Shown: positions 35,494 through 45,973 of the stretch, piece by piece
Position numbering within the stretch: position 1 is the first letter of the stretch
How the letters are laid out: each line of letters begins with the position of its first letter
Assembly: GCF_000422345.1 (NCBI RefSeq)
Contig: NZ_AULP01000006.1
Location: 62,001 to 126,000 of the forward strand
Length of the DNA stretch: 64,000 bases
From: Neomelitea salexigens DSM 19753
Lineage (GTDB): Bacteria > Pseudomonadota > Gammaproteobacteria > Pseudomonadales > Spongiibacteraceae
Direction: 5' to 3'
Position numbers and translations under genes: made by a program
The notes under the pieces: generated by a model
Told to the model about the DNA's origin: nothing
Databases searched by the model: none
Seen by the model: the letters and a program-made list of their open reading frames with translations, nothing else

Positions 35494-36309
35494 TTAATGG
35501 CTGGGGCAGTCGCAGCGGTGATGCTCGCCGCTCTCCATATTTAGCAGCGTCATGTGCCGCCCCCAGACGCAACCGCTGTCTAAGGCAATGATGTTCGGGT
35601 TTTCGGTGCGGCCTTCCAGCGCGGCCCAGTGGCCGAATAGTTGTATTTCGCTGCGCGCCGGTTGTGGCCATTCAAACCAGGGGCGGTAGGGCGGCGGGAT
35701 GTCCTGCCTCGCGCCTTTGAATGTCAGTTCCAACTCACCCTGCTCGCTACAAATTCGCATGCGGGTCAGGTAATTGGTAATACAGCGCCGTCTGTCATGG
35801 CCCTGTAGGTCGTCGTGCCAGAGGGCGGGCGCGTTACCGTACATGTGGCGAAAAAACTGGGCCGCTTCAGTGGGGTTGCGCAAGGTGCTTTCCAGCTCTG
35901 CCGACAGCGCAAGTGCCTGCTGTGTGGTCCATAGCGGCGGTATCCCGGCATGGCTCATGACATAGCGCCCGTCATCGCTGCGGAGCACCAGCGCCTGCTG
36001 TTGTAGCCAGTCCATCAGCGTGGCGAGCTCTGGAGCCTTGAGTAAGGCCTCCAGGCTGGGGTGGCGCCCTTTTTGAGTGAAGCCACGGGCCAGCGCCAGG
36101 CAGTGGAGGTCGTGATTCCCCAGGGTGATCTTTACGCTGTCTTGAATACGGTACAGATAGCGCAGGGTGTCTAGCGAGTCGGGGCCACGGTTGACCAGAT
36201 CGCCAACGAGCCAAAGTTCGTCGCGGGCAGGATTAAAGGCAACTTCATCGAGCAGGCACAGCAGTGGCTGTAGGCAACCCTGCAAGTCTCCAACTGCGTA
36301 GCGCGCCAC
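35494..36309 (-). CDS. apaH: Symmetrical bis(5'-nucleosyl)-tetraphosphatase
   Basis: 271 aa. Calcineurin-like phosphoesterase with VGDLQGCLQPL, GDLVNRGPDSL, GNHDLH and SHAGIPPLW. It splits Ap4A to two ADP and can decap Np4-capped RNA. Last of the lptD-surA-pdxA-rsmA-apaG-apaH operon, 7 bp after apaG. Confidence 0.97.
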   Translation of the reverse strand: MARYAVGDLQGCLQPLLCLLDEVAFNPARDELWLVGDLVNRGPDSLDTLRYLYRIQDSVKITLGNHDLHCLALARGFTQKGRHPSLEALLKAPELATLMDWLQQQALVLRSDDGRYVMSHAGIPPLWTTQQALALSAELESTLRNPTEAAQFFRHMYGNAPALWHDDLQGHDRRRCITNYLTRMRICSEQGELELTFKGARQDIPPPYRPWFEWPQPARSEIQLFGHWAALEGRTENPNIIALDSGCVWGRHMTLLNMESGEHHRCDCPSH

Positions 36310-36316
36310 GGGGCTC

Positions 36317-36694
36317 TTAGTGCAGCGCCGAGCGCTGGGCGAGTGAGAAGATACCGATGGGGGCGATAAAACGCCGACCAGAGGCGCTGATCATCTCGTA
36401 ACTGCCCTCCATCGTGCCGACAGCGGTGTCGATAACGGCGCCCGAGGTATAGCTGAAGGACTCGCCTGGCTCGATGAGTGGTTGTTTACCGACAACGCCC
36501 TCGCCCTGCACTTCCTGAACCTGATTGTCGCCATCGGTAATGATCCAGTGGCGGTTGAGCAGGCGCACGGCCTCGTCGCCAGTATTGTTGATGGTAATGG
36601 TATAGGCGAAGGCGTAGCGCGATTCTTCCGGTGCGGATTGGTCGGCGAGAAACTCGCTTTCAACCTGAATGTGTACGGGGTTGCTGTCTGGCAT
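36317..36694 (-). CDS. apaG: ApaG protein (DUF525, Co2+/Mg2+ efflux-associated)
   Basis: 125 aa, the family length. A beta-sandwich fold with RYAFAYTITINNTG, LLNRHWIITDG, GVVGKQPLI and the glycine-rich MEGSYEM. Linked to divalent-cation resistance in Salmonella; the biochemical role is not settled. Sits between rsmA and apaH as in E. coli. Confidence 0.96.
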   Translation of the reverse strand: MPDSNPVHIQVESEFLADQSAPEESRYAFAYTITINNTGDEAVRLLNRHWIITDGDNQVQEVQGEGVVGKQPLIEPGESFSYTSGAVIDTAVGTMEGSYEMISASGRRFIAPIGIFSLAQRSALH

Positions 36695-36705
36695 GCGGGT
36701 CCTGA

Positions 36706-37494
36706 TTAAACGGGGTTGCGACTAATATAATTGGCAATGGCGACGAAGTCTGCCAACTGGAGTGTCTCGGGGCGAGCGCCGGGGTTGAGGCCCAGCGCCT
36801 GCAGTTGTTCATCGTTGAGGGTGTTCTTTAGGTTGTTGCGCAGCGTCTTGCGGCGCATGGTAAAGGCCTCTCTGAGTACGCGCTGCAAGACGTTAACATC
36901 GTCTGCGGGGCAGGGCAGGGTCTTGTGTGGGGTGAGCCGAACAATAGAGGACATTACCTTGGGGCGCGGCGAAAACGACTCGGGGGGTACATCAAACAGG
37001 GCCTCTACCTCGCAGTAATACTGCGCCATGATACCTAGTCGTCCGTAGGCCTTGCTGCCCGGCTGCGCGGCCAGGCGGTCAACAACTTCCTTTTGCAGCA
37101 TGAAGTGCATGTCGGTAATGCGGTGCTGGGCGCTGAGCAAGTGAAAGATCAGCGGCGTTGAAATATTGTAGGGGAGGTTGCCGACCACCCGTAGTGGTGC
37201 ATCGCCAGCCAGCGCGGCAATATCAAATTTGAGCGCGTCGCCTTCGTGCAGATGGAAGTTGTCGCGGGTCGCGAATTTCTCTTCCAGGATCGGGATCAAA
37301 TCGCGGTCCAGCTCAATCACATGCAGTTGGCAGCCGCTGGCCAGCAATTCGGCGGTGATGGCGCCCTGACCGGGGCCGATTTCCAGTAAGCGATGATTTT
37401 CTCGCGGTGTAACTGCACGCACGATCCCTTGAATAATGCCGCGGTCGTGCAGGAAGTTTTGGCCAAAGCGCTTGCGGGCGCGATGAGTACTCAT
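36706..37494 (-). CDS. rsmA: 16S rRNA m6(2)A1518/A1519 dimethyltransferase
   Basis: 262 aa Rossmann-fold methyltransferase: [11 protein letters not shown] start, SAM motif [12 protein letters not shown] (about 38-48) and catalytic NLPYNIS (about 106-112). It dimethylates two adjacent adenines late in 30S assembly. The start overlaps the pdxA stop (ATGA). Confidence 0.98.
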   Translation of the reverse strand: MSTHRARKRFGQNFLHDRGIIQGIVRAVTPRENHRLLEIGPGQGAITAELLASGCQLHVIELDRDLIPILEEKFATRDNFHLHEGDALKFDIAALAGDAPLRVVGNLPYNISTPLIFHLLSAQHRITDMHFMLQKEVVDRLAAQPGSKAYGRLGIMAQYYCEVEALFDVPPESFSPRPKVMSSIVRLTPHKTLPCPADDVNVLQRVLREAFTMRRKTLRNNLKNTLNDEQLQALGLNPGARPETLQLADFVAIANYISRNPV

Positions 37495-38483
37495 AGTGTG
37501 TTGCTCGCTGCGTGGCCGGCCATATCAATAGCATAGCGCATGGCTGTTGCCATGCTGCCCGGGTCTGCGCGCCCGCTGCCGGCAAGGTCAAGTGCCGTGC
37601 CGTGGTCGACAGAGGTGCGAATAATGGGCAGGCCCAGGGTGATATTAACGGCTTGGCCGAAACTCTGATATTTCAGTACCGGCAGCCCTTGGTCGTGATA
37701 CATCGCCAATACCGCGTCACACTGCTCTAAGTGGCGGGGTGTGAAGGCTGTGTCGGCGGGAAGCGGGCCAATCAATTGCCAGCCTTTGGCGCGATAGCTC
37801 GCCAATACCGGTTCTATCGTCTCTATTTCTTCCCGTCCCATGTGGCCGCCTTCGCCAGCGTGGGGGTTTAAGCCCAACACTAACACTCTCGGTTGTTGGC
37901 AGCCAAAGCGTTCACGCAACTCGCGGTGAAGAATATCGAGGGTACGCTCCAGTTCAAGGGAGGTGATCGCCGCTGGCACGGCGCTTAGCGGCAGATGGGT
38001 TGTCACCAGCGCCACGCGCATTGCAGCGCTGGCCAGCATCATCACCACTTTTTCTACCTGGCAGCGCTCGGCGAGAAACTCTGTGTGGCCGCTGAAGGCG
38101 ATGCCGGCGTCGTTAATGACCGATTTTTGCACGGGCCCCGTCATCATGGCCTGGCACTCGCCGTGTAAACAGGCGTCGGTTGCCGCGCGCAGACAGGCTA
38201 AAACATAGTCGGCGTTGGCCGTATTCAATACCCCCTGTTGCGCCGGTGCAGCTAACGCAACCGGGGCAATGCTGATGCGTCCCGGCTGATGGGGGCGGGG
38301 TGACGCGGCGTCGAAGGGGCTGAGCGAGATGGGCAAGCCGAGCGCCGAGGCGCGCTCAGTGAGCAGCGCCGGGTCGGCGTAGGCCACCAACTCTGCGGGC
38401 CACTCTTGCTGAGCAATTTGAATAAGTAGCTCCGGGCCAACCCCTGCGGGCTCGCCCGGCGTAATGGCGATACGCGGCAACAT
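37491..38483 (-). CDS. pdxA: 4-hydroxythreonine-4-phosphate dehydrogenase
   Basis: 330 aa, usual length. Pyridoxal-phosphate synthesis enzyme: [35 protein letters not shown] with metal-binding His, and [15 protein letters not shown]-dependent and metal-dependent. Its ATG overlaps the surA stop and its own stop overlaps rsmA, showing a tightly coupled operon. Confidence 0.97.
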   Translation of the reverse strand: MLPRIAITPGEPAGVGPELLIQIAQQEWPAELVAYADPALLTERASALGLPISLSPFDAASPRPHQPGRISIAPVALAAPAQQGVLNTANADYVLACLRAATDACLHGECQAMMTGPVQKSVINDAGIAFSGHTEFLAERCQVEKVVMMLASAAMRVALVTTHLPLSAVPAAITSLELERTLDILHRELRERFGCQQPRVLVLGLNPHAGEGGHMGREEIETIEPVLASYRAKGWQLIGPLPADTAFTPRHLEQCDAVLAMYHDQGLPVLKYQSFGQAVNITLGLPIIRTSVDHGTALDLAGSGRADPGSMATAMRYAIDMAGHAASNTL

Positions 38484-39748
38484 TAGAGCTTGATATCGAC
38501 GTAAGCTTCAGCGCGGATTTTACGCAGCCAGATATCCAGTTCGTCTTGGTATTTACGCTCGTGCAAGACATTGCGAGCCATGCGCTTGCGCAAGTCTTGG
38601 CTGACGTTTTGCTGGCGTCTATCCACCACTTTAATAATGTGCCAGCCAAAGTTACTTTTCACTGGCTCACTGATATCGCCGATGGCGGTGTCTTCCATGG
38701 CTTGCTGAAACTCGGGAACCAATTGCCCCGGCGACGTCCAGCCAAGGTCACCTCCTTCCTGGGCGGAGCCGATGTCTTCGGAGTATTCCTTGGCAAGGTC
38801 GCGGAAGGAGTCGCCATTGAGCACTCGCTGGCGCAGTTCTTTCGCCAAGCTGAGGGTTTGTGCCTCGCTGCGAATCGCCGATGGTTTTAACAAGATGTGG
38901 CTGGCGCGAGTTTGTGCGACGGTCTCGTTAAGGCCACGGCTCTCCAGCAGCTGAATAACGTGGTAGCCACTGGCACTTTGCAGGGGCTCTGATACGCCGC
39001 CATCGCTCATATTTGGGGCTACGCTGGCAAACAGCGAGGGCAGATCGGTCTCACGCCGCCAGCCGAGGTCGCTGGCGTTGACACTGCCTTGGGCGAGGCT
39101 GTTGTAGTCAGCGCCCTTACGCAGTTTGGCCGCTAGTTGCTGGGCTTGTTGACGTGCGCGCTCGCGATCGGCGTCGCTGGCATCAGACGCTACCGGCACC
39201 AATAAGTGTGCCAGGCGATACTCGGGCGATGTACGGGCGCGGCCTTCTTCGGAGTTTAAGTAGTTGGTGACTTCCTGGTCGGTAATTTGAATACGCTGGT
39301 TAACGTTGCCCATCTGCACGCGTTGCAAAAGCATTTCGCGGCGTATTTGCTCGCGCACATCGCGGTACGATGCGCCGCTGTCGAGCAGGGCCTGACGGAA
39401 CTGCTCAAGCGTCATATTGTTTTTGGCGGCCACGCGGCCAACGGCAGCGGTGAGTTGCTCGTCGTCAATGCGCAGACCGACGCGGTCGGCCATTTGTAGC
39501 TGGATATTCTCCAGGATCAGCAGGTCGAGAATTTCACGGCGCAGCTGATCTTCCGGTGGCCCTTGCTGGCCGGAGCGGGCAATGTTTTGCTGGACGCTGG
39601 TGAGCCGCTCATCCACTTCGCTGGCGAGAATAATATCCTCGTCGACAATAGCGACGATGCGGTCCAGCCACTGGGTTTCGGCATGGCTAGCCACGCTAAA
39701 CAGCAGCATGCACAGGGAAGCGAGCAGGGGTGTTTTCAGTTTATTCAT
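38483..39748 (-). CDS. surA: Periplasmic chaperone and peptidyl-prolyl isomerase SurA
   Basis: 421 aa from the ATG at 39748 ([23 protein letters not shown]), which gives a clean signal peptide; the longer frame from 39832 lies inside lptD. SurA N-terminal domain, then two parvulin domains (about 165-270 and 280-375; [21 protein letters not shown]) and a C-terminal helix. It escorts outer-membrane proteins, LptD among them, to the BAM complex. Its start overlaps the lptD end. Confidence 0.96.
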   Translation of the reverse strand: MNKLKTPLLASLCMLLFSVASHAETQWLDRIVAIVDEDIILASEVDERLTSVQQNIARSGQQGPPEDQLRREILDLLILENIQLQMADRVGLRIDDEQLTAAVGRVAAKNNMTLEQFRQALLDSGASYRDVREQIRREMLLQRVQMGNVNQRIQITDQEVTNYLNSEEGRARTSPEYRLAHLLVPVASDASDADRERARQQAQQLAAKLRKGADYNSLAQGSVNASDLGWRRETDLPSLFASVAPNMSDGGVSEPLQSASGYHVIQLLESRGLNETVAQTRASHILLKPSAIRSEAQTLSLAKELRQRVLNGDSFRDLAKEYSEDIGSAQEGGDLGWTSPGQLVPEFQQAMEDTAIGDISEPVKSNFGWHIIKVVDRRQQNVSQDLRKRMARNVLHERKYQDELDIWLRKIRAEAYVDIKL

Positions 39749-42131
39749 TCGATTGGTAACCAAGGATGCTTTCTTTAAGTACGCTGGTAACGGCCGTGCC
39801 CAGACCACCCAGCCCTTTGAGCTGAAATTCAACTAAGATGGCAGAATTTGTTTCAGTGTCACTGGTATTAGACCTGCTATTGTCATCGGGTTCCAGTGCC
39901 TGCTGATAGACAATCCGCGTTAGCCAGCAGCAGTTTTGATACTCCGCGCCAATCAGGTTCTCGACCGAGCGGTTATCTTCCAAATCATATTGGGTTTTTG
40001 CAAATAGCTTCCACTGGTTGTTCAGCGGCATGGCGATTGAGGCGTCTACCTGCCGTACATCATTTTCCAGGCCGCCAAATTGGTTGCCTTCGCGGCGGAT
40101 GCTGTAGCCGAGGTTGATGACGCTGCCGTCGTCATTGCGTCGATGGTAGCGCAGGTTGCTTTGATTGAGTGTGCCTTGGCGGGCGTCGTAAAGCAGGTCG
40201 GCATTGACGCTATGGCGATTGCTCGGCGACCAGCGCAACTGGCTGGCAATGTCGGAGTTACTGCTTTTGCGTTCGGGGTCGCCGGGTAGCTGAACGCGGC
40301 CTTCTTCAAAATAGTAGAGCTGGCCGAGGCTAAAACTGAGAAATTCTCTGCCGAGATTGTTATCGATAAAGCGGCTGCTCACGCCAATCGCCAATTGATC
40401 GGCATCACCAAGGCGGTCGTGGCCGGTAAAGCGGGTATCGCGAAACAGTTGCTGGTAGGTAAAGGTTAACGCGGCGCTGTCAAAGTCCGGCTGATCGCTC
40501 TGGTCTTCGTATTCTGCATTGCGGTAGTAAATGCGTGGCTCTAGCGTTTGGGTAAGCGCCTTGTCCGCTAGCTGGAGTTCGCGCTCAAAAAATAAGCCGG
40601 CGTCGACACTCAACTGATTAGAGCTGGCGCTGGGGTTGTCGTTGACGCCGATCTTGTCGGCGTCTTCCAGTTCGTAAGCGACGTGGCGGCTTTTCAGCGC
40701 CGGCTCGATAAAGCCCCAGCGCCAGCGCATGGGGAGGCTAACCCCAGCCGCCCCGTATACGCGCTGGCCGGTAATTTTATTTCCGCCGTCGCTCACCGCA
40801 TCTCGGTGATCAAAGCGCGAATATTCAAATTCCAGCGAGGGCTCTAGCTGAAAGTTTCGCGCCGGTGATTGATAGTTGAGGGTGAGCTGCGGAAGTTTTT
40901 GGTAGGGGTCGTCAACGGCGGCGATGGTTTGGTAGCGCTGCACTTCCAAATGCCCGCTCCAATTGTCGCCGAGATAGCCCAGTTCCGCTTTTTGGTTGAG
41001 GTGGGTGCTGCGCTTAACGGCGAGGTTAGCGAGACCGAGGTCGTCGAAATAGCTGTCGTCGCTTACCCGCGTGTAATCGACCTTGCTATACCAGCTCTCA
41101 CCCATAAAACCCTGCTCGGCAATACCGAGCAGCCAGCGATCATCCTTCTTGGTTTGGTCGTCTGGCAAATAGCTGCCATTGATGGACCACTCGGAGTATT
41201 TATTCAGGTAGCGAAACTCCCCCTCTAAGGCTTCGCCGCGGGTCTCGATATAGCGCGGTGCCAGGGTGAGGTCATAATTTGGCGCGAGGTTGAGGTAGTA
41301 GGGGGTCGAAATATCCAGGCTATTGTTGGAGAAGCCCAGCGTCGGAAACAAAAAGCCGGTGCTGCGGCGGTCGTCAACGGGAAAGTTTAAATACGGGGTG
41401 TAGAACACCGGTACATCATAGATACGCACGGTTGCGCCGCGCGCTACCCCCCGGCCGCTGTCGTAGTCCAGCTCAATGCTTTTGGCATGTAGTGACCAGG
41501 TCTCGTTGTCGGGTGTGCACTGGGTATAGCTGGCCGCTTCCAGTTCAAAGCGGTCGAAGGCGGGGCGTGCTATGCGCCCGGCGCTGCCTCGTGCGCCGGT
41601 TTGATAGCTGAGAATTTCTGCTTCGAGCAGTTCGCCCAGGCCTTGATTGGTATCTAGCTCGGCACTTTGGCCGCGCAGCATAAAGCCGGGCTGTCGCAGC
41701 ACTACGCTGTCTCGCAGCATCACGCTGCTGTCGCTGCGTCGGTAGCGAGCATAGCCGGCGTCCAGGCTGAGATTGCCTTTGCGCAGTTGTACGTCGCCGG
41801 ACATGGTGGCGCGGTCACCCACCGACTCGATGGTATCGGCAGAGACGACTAATGGCGCCTCAGTGGGGCTTAACTGCGAACCGCTCCAGTCGCGAGCGGG
41901 TTCCACAAAGCGACCGGCGCAGCCCGGCGCCATATTACAGCGCACCGATTCGGGCAGGTATTCCTGAGGTAGCCAGTTCCAGTGCTGGTAGTAGGCGGGC
42001 AGCTGGGAGATGTCAGCGTCCAGTTGTTCGCTACTGATCGGCCCACAGCGTTGTTCTGCCGCGCCTTGCGCGAGGCTGGCGGCGCCGTAGCTGCTGATCA
42101 TCAGCAGTATGAGAGTGCGGAACACGGGCAT
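39741..42131 (-). CDS. lptD: LPS-assembly outer-membrane protein LptD
   Basis: 796 aa. Signal peptide, N-terminal OstA/LptA-like jellyroll (about 100-220; VSADTIESVGDRATMSGDVQL), then a large beta-barrel. Cysteines that could form the inter-domain disulfides are present: RCGP and RCNMAPGC near the N-terminus and an adjacent Cys pair in QNCCW near the C-terminus. Together with LptE it inserts LPS in the outer leaflet. First gene of the operon and divergent from amgK, as in Pseudomonas. Confidence 0.97.
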   Translation of the reverse strand: MPVFRTLILLMISSYGAASLAQGAAEQRCGPISSEQLDADISQLPAYYQHWNWLPQEYLPESVRCNMAPGCAGRFVEPARDWSGSQLSPTEAPLVVSADTIESVGDRATMSGDVQLRKGNLSLDAGYARYRRSDSSVMLRDSVVLRQPGFMLRGQSAELDTNQGLGELLEAEILSYQTGARGSAGRIARPAFDRFELEAASYTQCTPDNETWSLHAKSIELDYDSGRGVARGATVRIYDVPVFYTPYLNFPVDDRRSTGFLFPTLGFSNNSLDISTPYYLNLAPNYDLTLAPRYIETRGEALEGEFRYLNKYSEWSINGSYLPDDQTKKDDRWLLGIAEQGFMGESWYSKVDYTRVSDDSYFDDLGLANLAVKRSTHLNQKAELGYLGDNWSGHLEVQRYQTIAAVDDPYQKLPQLTLNYQSPARNFQLEPSLEFEYSRFDHRDAVSDGGNKITGQRVYGAAGVSLPMRWRWGFIEPALKSRHVAYELEDADKIGVNDNPSASSNQLSVDAGLFFERELQLADKALTQTLEPRIYYRNAEYEDQSDQPDFDSAALTFTYQQLFRDTRFTGHDRLGDADQLAIGVSSRFIDNNLGREFLSFSLGQLYYFEEGRVQLPGDPERKSSNSDIASQLRWSPSNRHSVNADLLYDARQGTLNQSNLRYHRRNDDGSVINLGYSIRREGNQFGGLENDVRQVDASIAMPLNNQWKLFAKTQYDLEDNRSVENLIGAEYQNCCWLTRIVYQQALEPDDNSRSNTSDTETNSAILVEFQLKGLGGLGTAVTSVLKESILGYQSNE

Positions 42132-42247
42132 GCGATACTGGCTTTAATATTTATTGCTGTAGGCCTGAATTGGCGAAGGCGAATAATAAAGCATTCTCTG
42201 CTAGGATGCCCGTTTCACAGCGATATTGACGAAAATTCTCGCCCTTG

Positions 42248-43288
42248 ATGACAGCAGATAAGACACAGATAGCTGACGAGCTGAAACGTTGGAGCCTGCA
42301 GCAGCTAGGCCTACCCCCTGAAGAGCCCGCGACGCTGTCGGTGGTGTCGGGGGATGCGAGCTTCCGCTGTTACTACCGCCTGAGCTTGCCTGGCGACATG
42401 CATTTTATTGCCGTGCACGCGCCGCCAGAGAAAGAAGACAATCCGGCATTTATCGCGGTTCAGCAGCGTATGATGGCCGCCAACTTGCGGGTTCCTGGAA
42501 TGCTGGGCTGGGATTTGGAGCGCGGTTTTCTCTTGCAGGAAGACTTTGGCGACCAGCTATTGTTGCCGTGCCTGGACTCCATAGATGCTGCCGATCGCTA
42601 CTATCGCGAGGCCTTTACCTGCCTGCTAAATATGCAGTCGATGCCACTGGCCGACGGCGATCTGCCGGACTACGATCGCGCGCGCCTTCTGGAAGAGATG
42701 GCACTGTTTCCCCACTGGTTTGTCGAGCAATTGCTGGGCCACTCACTGAGCGATGCCGAATGGCAGATGCTGGCGCGTTTGTTTGATCGCCTTGCCGCGC
42801 GCGCCGAGGCGCAGCCGCAGGGCTTTGTCCATCGCGACTTTCACAGCCGCAATATTATGCTGTTGAACGATGGCGAGTTAGGGCTGATTGATTTTCAAGA
42901 TGCGGTGCGCGGTCCACTCACCTATGACGTCATGTCCTTGCTGCGCGACTGCTACGTGCACTGGCCGCCGGCTTCTGTAAAAACCTGGTTGCTGGCGTAC
43001 CGCCAACAATTGGTGGCGGCGGGGATCGCGGTGCCTGACGAAGACGCCTTTTTGTGGGACGCCGACTGGATGGGCTTGCAACGCCACATCAAGGTGTTGG
43101 GCATCTTTGCTCGCCTCAAATTACGGGACGGCAAGTCGGCGTACCTGGATGACCTTCCCCTGGTGATGGCTTATACCCTTAGCGTGGCGGAGCAATACGA
43201 GGACTGCCGCGAATTTGTCACGTGGTTTAGCGACACCCTGTTGCCGCTGGCGCGCCAGCAGTCGTGGTTCCGCGAGGTTATCTTGTGA
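42248..43288 (+). CDS. amgK: Cell-wall amino sugar kinase AmgK
   Basis: 346 aa from the ATG at 42248. Aminoglycoside phosphotransferase fold: SGDASFRCYYRL glycine loop, catalytic loop GFVHRDFHSRNIML and metal motif GLIDFQDAVRGP. In Pseudomonas the ortholog phosphorylates the anomeric carbon of MurNAc and GlcNAc in the peptidoglycan recycling path that bypasses de novo UDP-MurNAc synthesis and gives fosfomycin tolerance. The next gene, murU, overlaps by GTGA and supplies the next step. Confidence 0.93.
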   Translation: MTADKTQIADELKRWSLQQLGLPPEEPATLSVVSGDASFRCYYRLSLPGDMHFIAVHAPPEKEDNPAFIAVQQRMMAANLRVPGMLGWDLERGFLLQEDFGDQLLLPCLDSIDAADRYYREAFTCLLNMQSMPLADGDLPDYDRARLLEEMALFPHWFVEQLLGHSLSDAEWQMLARLFDRLAARAEAQPQGFVHRDFHSRNIMLLNDGELGLIDFQDAVRGPLTYDVMSLLRDCYVHWPPASVKTWLLAYRQQLVAAGIAVPDEDAFLWDADWMGLQRHIKVLGIFARLKLRDGKSAYLDDLPLVMAYTLSVAEQYEDCREFVTWFSDTLLPLARQQSWFREVIL

Positions 43289-43950
43289 AGGCAATGATCC
43301 TGGCCGCGGGGCTGGGGGAGCGAATGCGGCCGTTGACGGACCACTGCCCCAAGCCCTTGCTGACCGCCGCCGACAAACCGCTGATCGACTATCACTTAGA
43401 GAAACTGGCCGCCGCCGGCTTTGCCGATGTTGTGGTGAATAGTGCCTGGCTGTCTGAACAACTATGCGACTACCTCGGGCGCGGCGAGCGCTACGGTTTG
43501 CAGATCAGCCACTCAGTGGAAAGTGAGCCGCTGGAGACCGCCGGGGGTATCATTAACGCTTTACCGCTGTTGGGCTCGGAGCCTTTCTTGCTGATCAATG
43601 GTGACGTGTTCTGTGATGTCGACTTTGGGGATTTTTTGTCATGCCGGCCACAGAGTGCGGAGCTGCTAATGGTCGAGAATCCGCCCCATCATCCCGACGG
43701 CGACTTTTCCCTGAGTGCCGATGGCAAACTGAGTGAATCGGGCTCGCCGCGCTATACCTTTGCGGGAATCAGTGTCTGGCAGCCTGCGTGTTTTGCCGGG
43801 CTCGCGGCGGGTCGACGGCCGCTAAAGCCGATTATGCAAAATCTTATGTCACAGGGCAGCCTGCGAGGTAGGCTGCACAGCGGGCGCTGGTGGGATATTG
43901 GAACGCCGCAACGGCTCGCTGAACTGGATGCCTACCTGCGCTCTGCGTAA
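43285..43950 (+). CDS. murU: N-acetylmuramate alpha-1-phosphate uridylyltransferase
   Basis: 221 aa from a GTG at 43285 that overlaps the amgK stop, with GAGG 7 nt upstream. Nucleotidyltransferase of the RmlA/GlmU type: MILAAGLGERMRPLTDHCPKP (substrate loop), LINGDVFCDVDF (metal Asp) and WWDIGTPQRL near the end. It makes UDP-MurNAc from MurNAc-1-P and UTP in peptidoglycan recycling. The pairing with amgK supports murU over a sugar nucleotidyltransferase of another path. Confidence 0.92.
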   Translation: MKAMILAAGLGERMRPLTDHCPKPLLTAADKPLIDYHLEKLAAAGFADVVVNSAWLSEQLCDYLGRGERYGLQISHSVESEPLETAGGIINALPLLGSEPFLLINGDVFCDVDFGDFLSCRPQSAELLMVENPPHHPDGDFSLSADGKLSESGSPRYTFAGISVWQPACFAGLAAGRRPLKPIMQNLMSQGSLRGRLHSGRWWDIGTPQRLAELDAYLRSA

Positions 43951-43989
43951 ACTAGGACACGATATTTCCCTAAAGCTAATGGAATTTTT

Positions 43990-44658
43990 ATGGCCGATTA
44001 CTGGATAGCTCCTTCAATTCTCTCTGCTGATTTTGCCCGCCTGGGCGAAGAGGTCGACACGGTACTCGAGGCTGGCGCAGACGTCGTGCATTTCGATGTC
44101 ATGGATAACCACTACGTCCCCAATCTGACTATCGGCCCGATGGTCTGCAAAGCCCTGCGCAATCACGGTATTAAGGCGCCGATTGATGTGCACCTGATGG
44201 TGTCTCCAGTGGATCGCTTGATCGGTGATTTTGCCGAGGCGGGCGCCAGTATTATCACCTTCCATCCGGATGCCTCCACCCACGTTGACCGGTCGCTGCA
44301 AATGATTCGCGATGCGGGCTGTAAAGCCGGCTTGGTGTTGAACCCGGCGGTAGGCCCAGAGGTATTGAAATACGTGATGGACAAGCTCGACATGGTGTTG
44401 CTGATGTCGGTGAACCCAGGGTTCGGTGGGCAGAAATTTATTCCCTCTACCCTGGATAAAGTTCGCGAAGTGCGGGCGCTAATCGACGCCAGTGGTCGCG
44501 ACATTCGCCTTGAGGTAGACGGTGGAATTTCCGCTAAGAATATTGCCGAGATTGCTGCCGCAGGTGCCGATACATTCGTTGCGGGCTCGGCGATCTTTAA
44601 TGCAGACGACTACACCGCAGTGATCGACAATATGCGCAGCGAGCTGGCCGGCGTATGA
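43990..44658 (+). CDS. rpe: Ribulose-phosphate 3-epimerase
   Basis: 222 aa TIM barrel: [17 protein letters not shown] at the N-terminus, [17 protein letters not shown] (metal His and Asp), [21 protein letters not shown] and EVDGGIS. It interconverts ribulose-5-P and xylulose-5-P in the pentose phosphate path. Overlaps gph by 4 bases. Confidence 0.97.
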   Translation: MADYWIAPSILSADFARLGEEVDTVLEAGADVVHFDVMDNHYVPNLTIGPMVCKALRNHGIKAPIDVHLMVSPVDRLIGDFAEAGASIITFHPDASTHVDRSLQMIRDAGCKAGLVLNPAVGPEVLKYVMDKLDMVLLMSVNPGFGGQKFIPSTLDKVREVRALIDASGRDIRLEVDGGISAKNIAEIAAAGADTFVAGSAIFNADDYTAVIDNMRSELAGV

Positions 44659-45341
44659 AGCTTCAGCAGTTGCTCGGCGAGGCGCCGCTGAAGGCTATTT
44701 TATTCGACCTCGATGGCACCTTGGTGGACTCGGTGCCCGATCTCGCTGCGGCAATGGATGCCGCCTTGATTCACTGTGGCTATCCCGGCGCAGGGGAAGA
44801 GCGGGTACGAACATGGGTGGGCAACGGCGCTGCCAAACTGGTCGAGCGCGCGCTCGATTGGGCGGAGGGTACATCCCAGCGCTCGGGGCCGCCAGTGCCG
44901 CACGGTGTTTTGTTAGATGCATTTTATCTGGCCTACGCCGAGGACAGCAGCTCCCGCAGTCAGCTGTTTCCGGGCGTGATAGCGGCGCTGGAATACTGGC
45001 AGCAAGCCGGTATCAAACTGGCGTGCGTCACGAATAAGCCCGAGCGTTTTACGCACCCAATTCTTGCGGAATTTGGTCTGCAGTCGTTACTGCCGGTGGT
45101 GGTGGGGGGCGATACACTTGCCGAGCGAAAGCCCGCCCCCGCGCCTTTGCTGCACGCCTGTGAGCGGTTGGGCGTAGCTGCTGGCAATACCGTAATGGTG
45201 GGCGATTCCTCTAACGATATAGACGCTGCCCACGCCGCTGGCATGCCCGCTGCCTGTGTTAGCTACGGCTATAACCACGGCGCCCCGATTGCCGAGGCTG
45301 GAGCCGATCTGTTGGTGGATGATTTTGGGTCGCTGCGTTAA
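44655..45341 (+). CDS. gph: Phosphoglycolate phosphatase
   Basis: 228 aa HAD-family hydrolase: motif [15 protein letters not shown], motif II CVTNKP, and motif III/IV K in ERKPAPAP plus [11 protein letters not shown]. It removes phosphoglycolate formed during DNA repair or oxygenation. Coupled to rpe, as in E. coli and Pseudomonas. In Pseudomonas trpE follows; here the trpE found nearby is on the other strand with trpR. Confidence 0.95.
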   Translation: MKLQQLLGEAPLKAILFDLDGTLVDSVPDLAAAMDAALIHCGYPGAGEERVRTWVGNGAAKLVERALDWAEGTSQRSGPPVPHGVLLDAFYLAYAEDSSSRSQLFPGVIAALEYWQQAGIKLACVTNKPERFTHPILAEFGLQSLLPVVVGGDTLAERKPAPAPLLHACERLGVAAGNTVMVGDSSNDIDAAHAAGMPAACVSYGYNHGAPIAEAGADLLVDDFGSLR

Positions 45342-45928
45342 TTTTGCGGCTTGATATAGGCGTAGCGCCGGCACTGAGCCTGCCACGCCAATGATCGGCA
45401 TTCACACGCTGGGGTGAGCATATCAGCCTGAATGCCGTTGAGCTCAATTAGCCTGTTTTCCAACTCATCCTCGCTCTCCAGTTCGCCGTCGTGGCTAAGG
45501 TGCAGGGTGTCCACAGTGTGCTGATGGAGAAGGTGGTGGCCAATTAACAGGCTGCGATGGCAGCTTGCCGGGTCTTTTTCTGCACACATCAGTGCAATCC
45601 GCAAAGGCTTGTTCAGGCCGTTAAATACTCGTTCGATACCGCGCTGGAAAAGCGCCGCTGTTTGCAGGCGGCTGAATTGCACCTGACCGTGCTCGTTGTA
45701 GTGCGCGGGGTCTTTTGAGCGCGGCCCCAGCTCCTCGCCCAAATAGACATAGGCAATGCCTGCCTCTCGCAAACGCTTTGCCAGTGGTTCGCGGTGGTAG
45801 TCATGGAAGGCGCGGCTGTAGGGAACAGAGCGAACATCGGCAATGGCATCAATGCGGTGTTGCTGCAGTTGGCGCAAAAATTCCTCTAGCGGTTTTGTTG
45901 CGTAGCCAATGGAGTAGAGGGCGTGCAT
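45338..45928 (-). CDS. DUF488 family protein
   Basis: 196 aa. Starts YSIGYATKPLEEFLRQL with the DVRSVPYSR motif (about 33-41), YLGEELGP and, near the C-terminal half, MCAEKDPASCHRSLL (conserved Cys residues and CHR). Family function is unknown; the arginines and cysteines suggest a nucleic-acid or nucleotide ligand. Its stop codon overlaps the gph stop from the opposite strand. Confidence 0.88.
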   Translation of the reverse strand: MHALYSIGYATKPLEEFLRQLQQHRIDAIADVRSVPYSRAFHDYHREPLAKRLREAGIAYVYLGEELGPRSKDPAHYNEHGQVQFSRLQTAALFQRGIERVFNGLNKPLRIALMCAEKDPASCHRSLLIGHHLLHQHTVDTLHLSHDGELESEDELENRLIELNGIQADMLTPACECRSLAWQAQCRRYAYIKPQN

Positions 45929-45973
45929 AGCGTGCTCAAAGCCACCAGTTTACACGCCCACTTGGGCTTGGCT

